A stretch of 64,000 nucleotides of DNA from positions 1 to 64,000 of the forward strand of contig JAFXLG010000027.1 of assembly GCA_017531305.1 (NCBI GenBank), given 5' to 3'. Position 1 is the first letter of the stretch, and each line of letters starts with the position of its first letter. A model generated the notes under the pieces. The model was not told the origin of the DNA. It made no database searches and saw only the letters and a program-made list of their open reading frames with translations. Source of the DNA: Alistipes sp. (GTDB lineage: Bacteria > Bacteroidota > Bacteroidia > Bacteroidales > Rikenellaceae). Shown in pieces: positions 27,055 through 35,672 of this stretch. The position numbers and the translations under genes are program-made.

Positions 27055-27093
27055 ACGCAGAAAAACTTATATCACTATTAAATAAATAAAACA

Positions 27094-29091
27094 ATGAAGA
27101 AAGTATTATTTTTGATGTTTGCCTTGTGCTCATTGGTAGCTGTCGAGGCAAAGCCAACAGTAAAGAGCATCAGCTCTCCTGATGGTTCATTGAAGGTAAC
27201 TGTCACTATCGATCAGGACATCCGTTGGAGTGTCGAGGCTGATGGCAAGATAGTTATCAACCCTTCTCAGATCGCTATGCAGATCGGTGAGAACGAGACT
27301 TGGGGTGTAGCTCCACGTCTTAAGAAGGCTGTAGTGGGTAAGATCGATGAGATGATCCCTGCTCCACTCTACAAGAAGGCTCAAGTAGAGGATAAGTGCT
27401 CTACTTTGACCCTTACATTCAAGGGCGACTACGCTATCGAGTTCCGCGCTTACGATGAGGCTGCTGCTTACCGCTTCATCTCTACTCGCAAGGGTGCTTA
27501 CACTGTGAAGAACGAGATCTCGGAGTACGCTTTCGAGGGCGATCCTACAGTATATTGCTCTTACACTCGCTCTAACGCCAACAAGGAGTTCTCTGAGCAG
27601 TATTTCAACTCATTCGAGGGTCCTTACTTCATTGAGCCAATGAAGAAGATGGGTCAGAAGCGTTTGATGTACTTGCCTGTATTGGTTGACTTGGGCGACC
27701 GTAAGGTTTGTATCACAGAGTCTGACCTGATGAGCTACCCTGGTATGTACCTCTACAACAGCAACAACGACACTACTTTGGAGTCAAACTACGCTCCTGT
27801 ACCTGACAAGATCAAGCAGGGCGGTCACAACATGTTGCAGGGTTTGGTAGAGAGCCGCAAGCCATATATCGCTGAGGTTGATGGCGAGCGTTCATTCCCA
27901 TGGCGTATATGTATCGTTGCAAACAATGACGCTGAGCTTTTGGACGATGATATGGTATTCCGCTTGAGCCACGAGAACGTGATCGGCGATACATCATGGA
28001 TCAAGCCAGGTAAGGTTGCTTGGGAGTGGTGGAACAACTGGGGTCTTCGTGGTGTTGACTTCCAGCCAGGCGTAAACAACCGCACTTATGAGTATTACAT
28101 CGACTTCGCTGCCGCTAACGGTATCGAGTACGTAATCCTCGATGAGGGTTGGAACGTAAACCTCAAGGCTGACCTTATGCAGATTATCCCTCAGATCGAC
28201 ATCAAGCACCTCTGCAAATACGCTGAGGATCGCGGTGTAGGTATCGTTCTTTGGGGCGGTTACTGGGCTGTAGATCGCGACATGGACAACGTATTTAAGC
28301 ACTACGCTGAGATGGGCGTTAAGGGCTTCAAGATCGACTTCATGGATCGTGACGACCAGAAGATGGTTGACTTCTACGAGCGCGCTGCTGCTACTGCTGC
28401 TAAGTATCACTTGATGTGTGACTTCCACGGTGCTTACAAGCCATGTGGTCTTTCACGCAAATATCCTAACGTAGTGAACTACGAGGGTGTAAACGGTTTG
28501 GAGCAGATGAAGTGGTCACGTTTCTCAGACTTCGATCAGGTAACTTACGACACTCAGATCCCATTCATCCGTATGGTTGCTGGTCCTATGGACTACACTC
28601 AGGGTGCTATGCTCAACGGTAACAAGTCAACATACCGTGTAAGTGGTTCTGATCCTATGAGCCAGGGTACACGTTGCCACCAGTTGGCTATGTACGTTGT
28701 ATTTGAGGCTCCATTCAACATGTTGTGTGACTCTCCATCTAACTACGAGCAGGAGCCAGAGTGTACTCAGTTCATCGCTTCTATCCCAACCGTTTGGGAC
28801 GAGACTAAGGCTTTGGACGGTAAGGTTGGCGAGTTCGCCGTTATCGCACGCCGCAGCGGTGATGACTGGTATGTAGGTGGTCTTAACAACTGGAACCAGC
28901 GTCAGGTAGAGATTGACCTCTCGTTCTTGCCAGAGGGTCAGTACGAGTTGGTTAACATGGTTGACGGTTACAAGGCTAACGCTATTGCACGTGACTTCCG
29001 CATCGTTAAGCAGAGCGTAGATAGCTCTAAGAAGGTGAAAGTTACAATGGCTCAGGGTGGTGGTTTCGCTATGAAGCTCATCAAGAAGTAG
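27094..29091 (+). CDS. Glycoside hydrolase family 97 (alpha-glucosidase/alpha-galactosidase type)
   Basis: A 665-residue periplasmic glycosidase with a signal peptide (MKKVLFLMFALCSLVAVEAK). The N-terminal beta-super-sandwich (about 25-290) begins SISSPDGSLKVTVTIDQDI. The TIM barrel carries YVILDEGWNVNL, GVKGFKIDFMDRDDQKM and the C-terminal GH97_C beta part. The KIDFMDRDDQ motif puts an Asp where the retaining GH97 branch has its nucleophile, so this enzyme may be of the retaining alpha-galactosidase-like type rather than SusB-like inverting; that is an inference. The gene is monocistronic with its own promoter and terminator. Its codon bias resembles that of the SusC gene, which implies strong expression. 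Confidence 0.9.
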   Translation: MKKVLFLMFALCSLVAVEAKPTVKSISSPDGSLKVTVTIDQDIRWSVEADGKIVINPSQIAMQIGENETWGVAPRLKKAVVGKIDEMIPAPLYKKAQVEDKCSTLTLTFKGDYAIEFRAYDEAAAYRFISTRKGAYTVKNEISEYAFEGDPTVYCSYTRSNANKEFSEQYFNSFEGPYFIEPMKKMGQKRLMYLPVLVDLGDRKVCITESDLMSYPGMYLYNSNNDTTLESNYAPVPDKIKQGGHNMLQGLVESRKPYIAEVDGERSFPWRICIVANNDAELLDDDMVFRLSHENVIGDTSWIKPGKVAWEWWNNWGLRGVDFQPGVNNRTYEYYIDFAAANGIEYVILDEGWNVNLKADLMQIIPQIDIKHLCKYAEDRGVGIVLWGGYWAVDRDMDNVFKHYAEMGVKGFKIDFMDRDDQKMVDFYERAAATAAKYHLMCDFHGAYKPCGLSRKYPNVVNYEGVNGLEQMKWSRFSDFDQVTYDTQIPFIRMVAGPMDYTQGAMLNGNKSTYRVSGSDPMSQGTRCHQLAMYVVFEAPFNMLCDSPSNYEQEPECTQFIASIPTVWDETKALDGKVGEFAVIARRSGDDWYVGGLNNWNQRQVEIDLSFLPEGQYELVNMVDGYKANAIARDFRIVKQSVDSSKKVKVTMAQGGGFAMKLIKK

Positions 29092-29111
29092 TCAAAAGTA
29101 ATATACATAAG

Positions 29112-29142
29112 AAAGGTCGCCACTTGAGGGCGACCTTTTTTG
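29112..29142 (+). terminator. Terminator of the GH97 gene
   Basis: AAAGGTCGCC and GGCGACCTTT pair around a short loop, followed by a run of T. It lies 20 bases after the stop codon and also faces the end of polA. Confidence 0.85.
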
Positions 29143-29173
29143 TTATAGCCTTATCACATTATCCCGCTCAATC

Positions 29174-32110
29174 CTAATGCGCCTCTAACCAATTCTGACC
29201 TATGCCTGCATCGGAGATCAGCGGTACACGCAACTGAGCCACGCTCTCCATCGACTCCTTCACAATACGCACAACCTTCTCCTGCTCCGAGCGAAGCATA
29301 TCTACAATAACCTCATCATGCACCTGAAGAATCATGCGCGAACGAATACCCTCAGCCTTGAAGCGGCGCGCGATCTGAATCATAGCCAACTTCATGATAT
29401 CGGCGGCGCTACCCTGAATCGGAGCATTGATGGCATTGCGTTCGGCAACACCACGAGCCACAGCATTGCGCGAAGAGATATCACGCAGGTAGCGGCGGCG
29501 CGAAAATACAGTCTCGACATAACCCTTCTCGCGGGCTCGCTCGATACTGCGATCCATATACTCCTTGACCTTTGGATAGGTAGCAAAATAGCCGTCAATA
29601 AGTTCCTTAGCCTCCTTGCGAGGGATATCCAGACGCTGACTCAGACCGAAAGCCGAGATGCCGTAGATGATTCCGAAATTGGCAGTCTTGGCACGGCGGC
29701 GTTGCTCGGAGCTAACCTCTGAGATTGGCTTATGGAATAGCTTGGCAGCGGTGGCAGAGTGGATATCCTCGCCCTGCTCAAACGCTTCGATGAGCGATGG
29801 GTCGCCACTCAGATGTGCCATCAGGCGAAGCTCCACCTGACTATAATCTGCCGAGAGCAGAAGATGATCTTCATCCGATGGGATAAACGCCTCGCGGATA
29901 CGGCGTCCCATATCGTCTCTGACGGGGATATTCTGCAAATTTGGATTAGTCGAGGACAATCGACCAGTAGCCGTAACTGCTTGATTGAAAGATGTATGAA
30001 TACGTCCCGACACAGGATTTACCAACTGCGGAAGAGCCTCGACATAGGTGGAGATAAGTTTCTTGACACCTCTATATTTGAGAATATTCTCCACGATAGG
30101 ATGCTTCGAAGCAAAGCCCTGAAGATACTCCTCCTCGGTAGAGTATTGGCGTGTCTTGGTCATCTTTGGCTTATCGGTGATCTTCAACTTACCGAACAAC
30201 ACCTCACCCAACTGACGTGCCGAATTGACATTGAGCAATGGCTCATCTGCCTGAGTGCGAATCTCTTGCTCAAGGCGTTGCAGCTCGTGATTAAGCTCAA
30301 CGGCATAGTCGGCAAGCAACTCAGAGTCGATCTTCACTCCAGCAAGTTCCATATCACACAACACCTCAATCATCGGCTCCTCGACCTTACGATACAAATC
30401 AACCAAACCCTGCTCCTCAATCTGCTCCCAAAGGACGTGCTTGAGCTGAAGAGTGATATCGGCATCCTCAGCAGCATACTCCTTGACTGCTTCTATATTT
30501 ACCTGATCCATCGAGAGTTGACGCGCTCCGCGACCAATCAGGCTCTCGATCTGGATAGGCTGATATCTTAGATAACGCTCCGCCAGATAGTTCATATTGT
30601 GGCGCGACTCAGGGTCGAGCAGATAATGCAAAATCATGGTATCTATCTTCTCGCCACGTAGCTCGATACCCAAACGGCGAAGCACCATGATATCGAACTT
30701 CATATTTTGCGCCACCTTGACAATATGCTCACTCTCGAATAGAGGTCGTACCACCTCGGCAAACGCTGCGCTATTGGACTCCGTAAACTCCACATACCAC
30801 GCCTCATGTGCCTCGACTGCCAACGAGAGTCCCACGATGCGATCGCGATAGAGGTCAAAGCCTGTGGTCTCGGTATCGAAACATAGCTCCTTATGGTGGC
30901 TAAGCTGCTCAACCAAAGCCTTGAGGGATTGCTCATCGCGAATGAGATGATATGTATGAGGGGTGTCATGAATCGAACGGAACTCCTCCACCTGAGCCAC
31001 ATCCTCCGACTCGTCATTCTGCTCCGAAATAGGGTCAGCAGCAGCTTGAGGAGCTGCCTCGGTTGCAACATTTGTTTTATTCTGAGGTGCAACATTTGTT
31101 GCAGTAACAGGACCCGCACTCTCGAACATAGCGAACAGATCTCCTTGCCCCAGCAATGATTTCTCTCGCGCCAAAGCCACACGATTGCGTGTTGCATCAA
31201 TCAACTGATGCTGTGGATCCTGCTTCGATGCAGAGGGATCTTCGGGCGCAAGGTTATGCAAATCACGCATAAAAAGCGTAAAATCCAGCTCCGAATACAA
31301 AGCCTTGAGGTCATTATAATTTGGCTCTCGGATCTCCAACGCCTCGGCATCAAACTCCACGGGGACATCGGTACAGATGGTTGTCAGTCGCTTCGAAAGC
31401 AGTAACTTATCGCCCCACGCCTCAATCTTCTCGCGCTGCTTGCCCTTGACGCAGTCCAGATTTGCCAAAATATTCTCTACCGTACCAAACTCGCCGACCA
31501 ACTTGCAAGCACCCTTCTCTCCAATGCCCGGCACACCGGGGATATTATCCGACTGGTCGCCCCAGATAGCAAGTACATCCCTAACGAGCTGAGGATCAGA
31601 AATTCCGTACTTTGAACAAATATCCTCGGCACGGATAATCTCCACGCCATCACCCTTCTGCTTATAGATGTGGCGGTGAGCCCCGACCAACTGACCGTAA
31701 TCCTTATCTGGCGTAACCATATAGACATCGAAGCCCGCCTGCTCGCCCTTGAGAGCCAGCGTACCGATCACATCATCCGCCTCATAGCCAGCCACCTCGA
31801 AGATAGGGATACGCATAGCCTTCAACAGACGGCAAACGTATGGCACCGAAGCGATTATATCTTCGGGTGTGGCAGGGCGGTTAGCCTTATATTCGGGATA
31901 GATATCACCTCTGAACGAGCCTCCTTTGGGGTCGATGGCAACACCCAACAGATCGGGTTTTTCGCGCTTCTGGATGTCGCGCAAAAACTTGGTGAAGCCA
32001 AACAAGATGGAGGTATTCATGCCTGCACGATTGCGCATAGGGCGATTCATGAAGGCATAATAGTATTTGAAAATCAACGCATAAGCGTCAATCAGGAATA
32101 GTCGTTTCAT
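29174..32110 (-). CDS. polA: DNA polymerase I
   Basis: A 978-residue polymerase used for Okazaki fragment processing and repair. The 5' nuclease domain occupies about residues 1-290 (GYEADDVIGTLALKGE, IWGDQSDNIPGVPGIGEKGA). An Ala/Glu/Asn-rich linker of roughly 75 residues follows (about 300-375). The 3'-5' exonuclease motifs are intact: FDTETTGFDLYRD, NMKFDIMVL and YAAEDAD. The polymerase motifs are DYSQVELRLMAHL, KTANFGIIYGIS and LQVHDEVIVD. Proofreading should therefore work. The gene is 12 bases downstream of queD and probably in the same transcript. Confidence 0.97.
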   Translation of the reverse strand: MKRLFLIDAYALIFKYYYAFMNRPMRNRAGMNTSILFGFTKFLRDIQKREKPDLLGVAIDPKGGSFRGDIYPEYKANRPATPEDIIASVPYVCRLLKAMRIPIFEVAGYEADDVIGTLALKGEQAGFDVYMVTPDKDYGQLVGAHRHIYKQKGDGVEIIRAEDICSKYGISDPQLVRDVLAIWGDQSDNIPGVPGIGEKGACKLVGEFGTVENILANLDCVKGKQREKIEAWGDKLLLSKRLTTICTDVPVEFDAEALEIREPNYNDLKALYSELDFTLFMRDLHNLAPEDPSASKQDPQHQLIDATRNRVALAREKSLLGQGDLFAMFESAGPVTATNVAPQNKTNVATEAAPQAAADPISEQNDESEDVAQVEEFRSIHDTPHTYHLIRDEQSLKALVEQLSHHKELCFDTETTGFDLYRDRIVGLSLAVEAHEAWYVEFTESNSAAFAEVVRPLFESEHIVKVAQNMKFDIMVLRRLGIELRGEKIDTMILHYLLDPESRHNMNYLAERYLRYQPIQIESLIGRGARQLSMDQVNIEAVKEYAAEDADITLQLKHVLWEQIEEQGLVDLYRKVEEPMIEVLCDMELAGVKIDSELLADYAVELNHELQRLEQEIRTQADEPLLNVNSARQLGEVLFGKLKITDKPKMTKTRQYSTEEEYLQGFASKHPIVENILKYRGVKKLISTYVEALPQLVNPVSGRIHTSFNQAVTATGRLSSTNPNLQNIPVRDDMGRRIREAFIPSDEDHLLLSADYSQVELRLMAHLSGDPSLIEAFEQGEDIHSATAAKLFHKPISEVSSEQRRRAKTANFGIIYGISAFGLSQRLDIPRKEAKELIDGYFATYPKVKEYMDRSIERAREKGYVETVFSRRRYLRDISSRNAVARGVAERNAINAPIQGSAADIMKLAMIQIARRFKAEGIRSRMILQVHDEVIVDMLRSEQEKVVRIVKESMESVAQLRVPLISDAGIGQNWLEAH

Positions 32111-32122
32111 AGTTTCGGGATT

Positions 32123-32575
32123 CTAAAAATTATCCTCTGCAAACCACTCTGCATAGGAGTTTTCGGTCTCGCACAGGCGCAGAGAGTATAGTTCCACCTC
32201 ATCGGGCAAAGACTCCAACAATCGCTCGGCAAAGTCCTGCAACAGATTCTCACTCGTAGGCTGGTAATCGACCAAAACGATACGATCATAATAGTCCGAA
32301 AGCATGCTCTTCACATCGCATCCCTGCTCCGAACGGCGCAAAACCAGAGCATGATCCAACCTCGATACAATCTGCTCGCCAACGATCTGTTTCAACAGCC
32401 CGAAATCCATCACCATGCCATACTTGGGGTCATAGGGATTGTTGCACTGCTCGCCCTTGATGGTCACCTGCAGTCGATATGAATGACCATGGATACCGCT
32501 ACACAAACCATCGTAGCCCTCCAGAGCATGAGCCATCTCGAATGAGAAGCATCGTGTCAATCTGATTATTGCCAT
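32123..32575 (-). CDS. queD: 6-carboxytetrahydropterin synthase / 6-pyruvoyl-tetrahydropterin synthase family
   Basis: A 150-residue T-fold enzyme. It converts dihydroneopterin triphosphate to 6-carboxytetrahydropterin in the path to queuosine, or acts in pterin synthesis. The zinc ligands His16, His29 and His31 lie in FEMAHAL and GIHGHSY. Cys25 in GLCSGIHGH is the catalytic cysteine, and LDHALVL and LCETENSYAEW give the catalytic His and the pterin-binding Glu. The size is slightly longer than E. coli QueD. The neighbouring genes (msbA-like and polA) are unrelated, so the pathway is inferred from the family. Confidence 0.88.
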   Translation of the reverse strand: MAIIRLTRCFSFEMAHALEGYDGLCSGIHGHSYRLQVTIKGEQCNNPYDPKYGMVMDFGLLKQIVGEQIVSRLDHALVLRRSEQGCDVKSMLSDYYDRIVLVDYQPTSENLLQDFAERLLESLPDEVELYSLRLCETENSYAEWFAEDNF

Positions 32576-32597
32576 AACTATTTTATTAGAGAGTTCA

Positions 32598-34442
32598 CTA
32601 ATTCAGGCTCTGCATCTCGATCAGCTTGGCATAGATACCATCCTTCGCCATCAGCTCCTGATGAGTACCCTGCTCGGCGATGCGACCAGAGTCGATGACG
32701 ATGATGCGATCGGCATTGTGGATTGTACTCAAGCGATGGGCAATCACAATCGAGGTGCGTCCCTCAAGCAACGTAGTCAAAGACTCCTGCACAAGCTTCT
32801 CGCTCTCGGTATCGAGTGCTGAGGTAGCCTCATCCAAAATCAAGATGTCGGGGTTACGCAACACGGCACGCGCAATGCTCAATCGCTGACGCTGACCGCC
32901 AGAGAGCTTAATACCTCGATCGCCGATATTGGTATCGTAGCCTTGCTCGGTCTGGAGTATAAACTCATGAGCATTGGCAACCTCGGCAGCAGAGATGATC
33001 TGCTCACGGGTGGCGTCACCTCGTCCCATGGCGATATTGCTGCGGATCGTATCGTTGAAGAGGATGGTATCCTGCGACACGATACCCATCTTCTCGCGTA
33101 GGCTATCCTGAGTATAATCCCTAAGCGATATGCCATCGATCAGAATTTCGCCCGAAGTAGGATCATAGAAACGTGGCACAAGCTCGCTCAAAGTGGATTT
33201 TCCACCACCCGAAGGTCCTACCAAAGCCACAGTCTCGCCACGCTTGACCTCGAAAGAAATCTCATGCAACACCTCGCGCGAAGAGTCGTAGCTGAACGAT
33301 ACGTTTCGGAACTCAATCTTATCCTTAAACTCCTCCAGAGGCTTGGCATCTGCCTTATCCTCAACGGCACTGCGAGCATCCATGATCGAGAAGATACGCT
33401 CACCAGCAGCAATACCCTGATTGATGTTGGCAAACTGGTCGATAAAGGCGCGGATAGGGCGTGTGAGCTGCGAGAAGGCTGCTATATATGCCACAAACCA
33501 CGATGCAGTAAGTGTGCCATCCATAACCAGCGAACCTCCATAGATCAAGACAATCGAAATGGCTGTAATACCCAAAAACTCGCTCATAGGCGAAGCCAAC
33601 TGCTGCTTACGAGCCATCGAAAGCAAGAGATTCGACATCTCGCTATTTATCTTGCTGAACTTAGACTTCACATAATCGAAGGCGTTGTAGCTCTTCACCG
33701 CCTTGACGCCCGACAAAGACTCCTCCATCACGCTGACCATCTCGCCCATGCGCTCCTGACCCTGCTGCGCAGGATGACGCAGACGCTTGACGATAGAGCC
33801 GATCAAGAGTCCCACCACAGGCAGATACAACACCGAGAAGAGAGTTAACTCCCACGAGATCTTGATCATCATAAAGAAATAGCCGATGATGAGGAATGGC
33901 TCGCGGAATGCCACCTGCAAGGTATTGGTGACGCAATACTGCACAACCATCACATCTGAGGTGATTTTGGACATGATATCGCCCTTGCGCTGATCGCTGA
34001 AGTAACCTACGTTCATACCCATCGTACGCTCAAACATCTCGTTACGCATACGTTGCAACGTACGGGTACGCATAGTCTCTACGGTCATCGAGCCAAGATA
34101 ACGGAACAGGTTGCTGAGCATATTCGAAGCGATGAGGATCGCCGACAACAGAGCCAAAAGCCATGTCACACGGAACTCAGCACCAAAGAGCGAGGTATAG
34201 GCGTAATTCAGAACCTGATTCAGGCACTCCTCATTGAGCGAAATCGCAGGAAACTCATAGACGGGCGCAAAGCGATACCCTTCGGAAAAGAGTGTGCCCA
34301 CGATAGGCATAATCATGGTATAGGTCAAGGTGTTGAAGATAGCGTGCAACAGGGAATAGAAGAAGTATGGCACGGCATAGCGACTCAGCGGAGAGGCAAA
34401 CTCCAGCAGGCGCATATAAGTCTTCATCATCGAGTTCTTCAT
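32598..34442 (-). CDS. ABC exporter, MsbA-like (fused transmembrane and ATPase domains)
   Basis: A 614-residue half-transporter that should dimerise. Residues about 15-350 hold six transmembrane helices. The ATPase domain has Walker A LVGPSGGGKSTLSELVPRFY, the signature LSGGQRQRLSIARA, Walker B ILILDEATSALDTES and the switch IVIAHRLSTI. The closest functional analogue is MsbA, the lipid A-core flippase, but lipid and drug exporters look alike. In the operon it is followed after 22 bases by queD. The start at 34442 (MKNSMMKTYM) could also be an internal ATG a few codons later. Confidence 0.85.
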   Translation of the reverse strand: MKNSMMKTYMRLLEFASPLSRYAVPYFFYSLLHAIFNTLTYTMIMPIVGTLFSEGYRFAPVYEFPAISLNEECLNQVLNYAYTSLFGAEFRVTWLLALLSAILIASNMLSNLFRYLGSMTVETMRTRTLQRMRNEMFERTMGMNVGYFSDQRKGDIMSKITSDVMVVQYCVTNTLQVAFREPFLIIGYFFMMIKISWELTLFSVLYLPVVGLLIGSIVKRLRHPAQQGQERMGEMVSVMEESLSGVKAVKSYNAFDYVKSKFSKINSEMSNLLLSMARKQQLASPMSEFLGITAISIVLIYGGSLVMDGTLTASWFVAYIAAFSQLTRPIRAFIDQFANINQGIAAGERIFSIMDARSAVEDKADAKPLEEFKDKIEFRNVSFSYDSSREVLHEISFEVKRGETVALVGPSGGGKSTLSELVPRFYDPTSGEILIDGISLRDYTQDSLREKMGIVSQDTILFNDTIRSNIAMGRGDATREQIISAAEVANAHEFILQTEQGYDTNIGDRGIKLSGGQRQRLSIARAVLRNPDILILDEATSALDTESEKLVQESLTTLLEGRTSIVIAHRLSTIHNADRIIVIDSGRIAEQGTHQELMAKDGIYAKLIEMQSLN

Positions 34443-34508
34443 TTCAAGAATTCTTTATCTTAAATTTGGTTTTACAGAGATTCTCTCTCCCTTACAAACT
34501 CTCTCAAA

Positions 34509-35540
34509 TTAAAAATTACCCTCTTCAGCCCACTCCTCAACAGCCTTCTCAAATCGGGCAATGGTCTCTGCCATAGAGACAAACGACTTACCTCCAGCGG
34601 CATTTTTATGTCCTCCGCCCTCAAAATATCGGGCTGCAAACAGATTTACATCGACATTACCACGCGAGCGCAACGAGACGCGAATAAAATCATGATGCTC
34701 GACAAAAATTGCCGACATCTTCATCTTCTTGATCGTCAGCGGGTAGTTCACAAAGCCCTCGCTATCGCCCTGCTGGAACCAAAAACGGCGCATCTCATCC
34801 TCGGTAAGCGAGAGGTGGGCTACCGTACCCTTGCGCAAGATGCGCATCTTACGGTTGATCACATAACCGAAAAGGCGGGCACGTCCCTCGGTGAAGGAGT
34901 TATAGACGTTGTTATAGATCTTCGGGATCTCGATACCTGTCTGGGCAAGCACTGCAACGGCACGATACAGATCGGGAGTGAGGTGAGAGAAAGAGAAGTT
35001 GCCCGTATCGGTCATCATACCCACATACAGCACCTCCGCCTGCTTGGCATCAATTGATTCGGCACCCCACAAACGCTCGATGAGGCAATATACAAGATAT
35101 GAGGTAGATGAAGATTCGGGATGCGAGAACATCAGAGCAAAATCCTCCGATGGATCGAGGTGATGATCAACCAAGATTCGCTTAGCCATACGATTGGTCT
35201 CGATAAGCTCACTCAACGGAGCATCCAGACGTGAAAGGGTGTGGAAATCGAGACAGAAGATCAGATCCGCCTCGCGCACAGCCTGCTCAGCCACACCTGC
35301 CTTATCCTGCTTGAAGATAACCACATCCTTGATGCCACTCATCCAATCCAGATAATATGGGTATTTGTTAGGCACGATACAGGTCACACGATGACCTTCA
35401 CGTCTCAACGCCTCAGCCCACGCTATGGAAGAGCCTACGGCATCGCCATCGGGGTTGGTGTGCGACAAGATCACCACATTTAGCTCTGACTCCGAAAGCA
35501 TCGCCTTGAGCTTAGCTATTTTCTCGTTTGAAATCTCCAT
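34509..35540 (-). CDS. DHH/DHHA1 phosphoesterase (NrnA-like nanoRNase / pAp phosphatase)
   Basis: A 343-residue soluble protein with the DHH domain motifs SHTNPDGDAVGSS (about 25-38), CLDFHTLSRLD and LVDHHLDPS, which bind two metal ions. The C-terminal DHHA1 domain has the GGGHKNAAGG signature. These enzymes degrade short oligoribonucleotides and 3'-phosphoadenosine 5'-phosphate. The gene is full length. A minus-strand TATATTTG box lies upstream at 35586-35593. The downstream neighbour is the ABC exporter, 66 bases away. Confidence 0.88.
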   Translation of the reverse strand: MEISNEKIAKLKAMLSESELNVVILSHTNPDGDAVGSSIAWAEALRREGHRVTCIVPNKYPYYLDWMSGIKDVVIFKQDKAGVAEQAVREADLIFCLDFHTLSRLDAPLSELIETNRMAKRILVDHHLDPSEDFALMFSHPESSSTSYLVYCLIERLWGAESIDAKQAEVLYVGMMTDTGNFSFSHLTPDLYRAVAVLAQTGIEIPKIYNNVYNSFTEGRARLFGYVINRKMRILRKGTVAHLSLTEDEMRRFWFQQGDSEGFVNYPLTIKKMKMSAIFVEHHDFIRVSLRSRGNVDVNLFAARYFEGGGHKNAAGGKSFVSMAETIARFEKAVEEWAEEGNF

Positions 35541-35585
35541 AAAAAACTTGCTTCTCGTTCTTTCTCAACTCTTGGACTATATTTC

Positions 35586-35593
35586 CAAATATA
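35586..35593 (-). promoter_or_regulatory. Putative -7 box for the DHH phosphoesterase
   Basis: The minus strand reads TATATTTG, a match to TAnnTTTG, 46 bases before the start codon. A weak -33 element makes this a moderate call. Confidence 0.45.
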
Positions 35594-35672
35594 CGAATAG
35601 TTATCCAATAAAGTTCTCGGAAAGAGGTCTAAACCGCACACTTATTGCACAAATAGACCAATTTATATTCAT

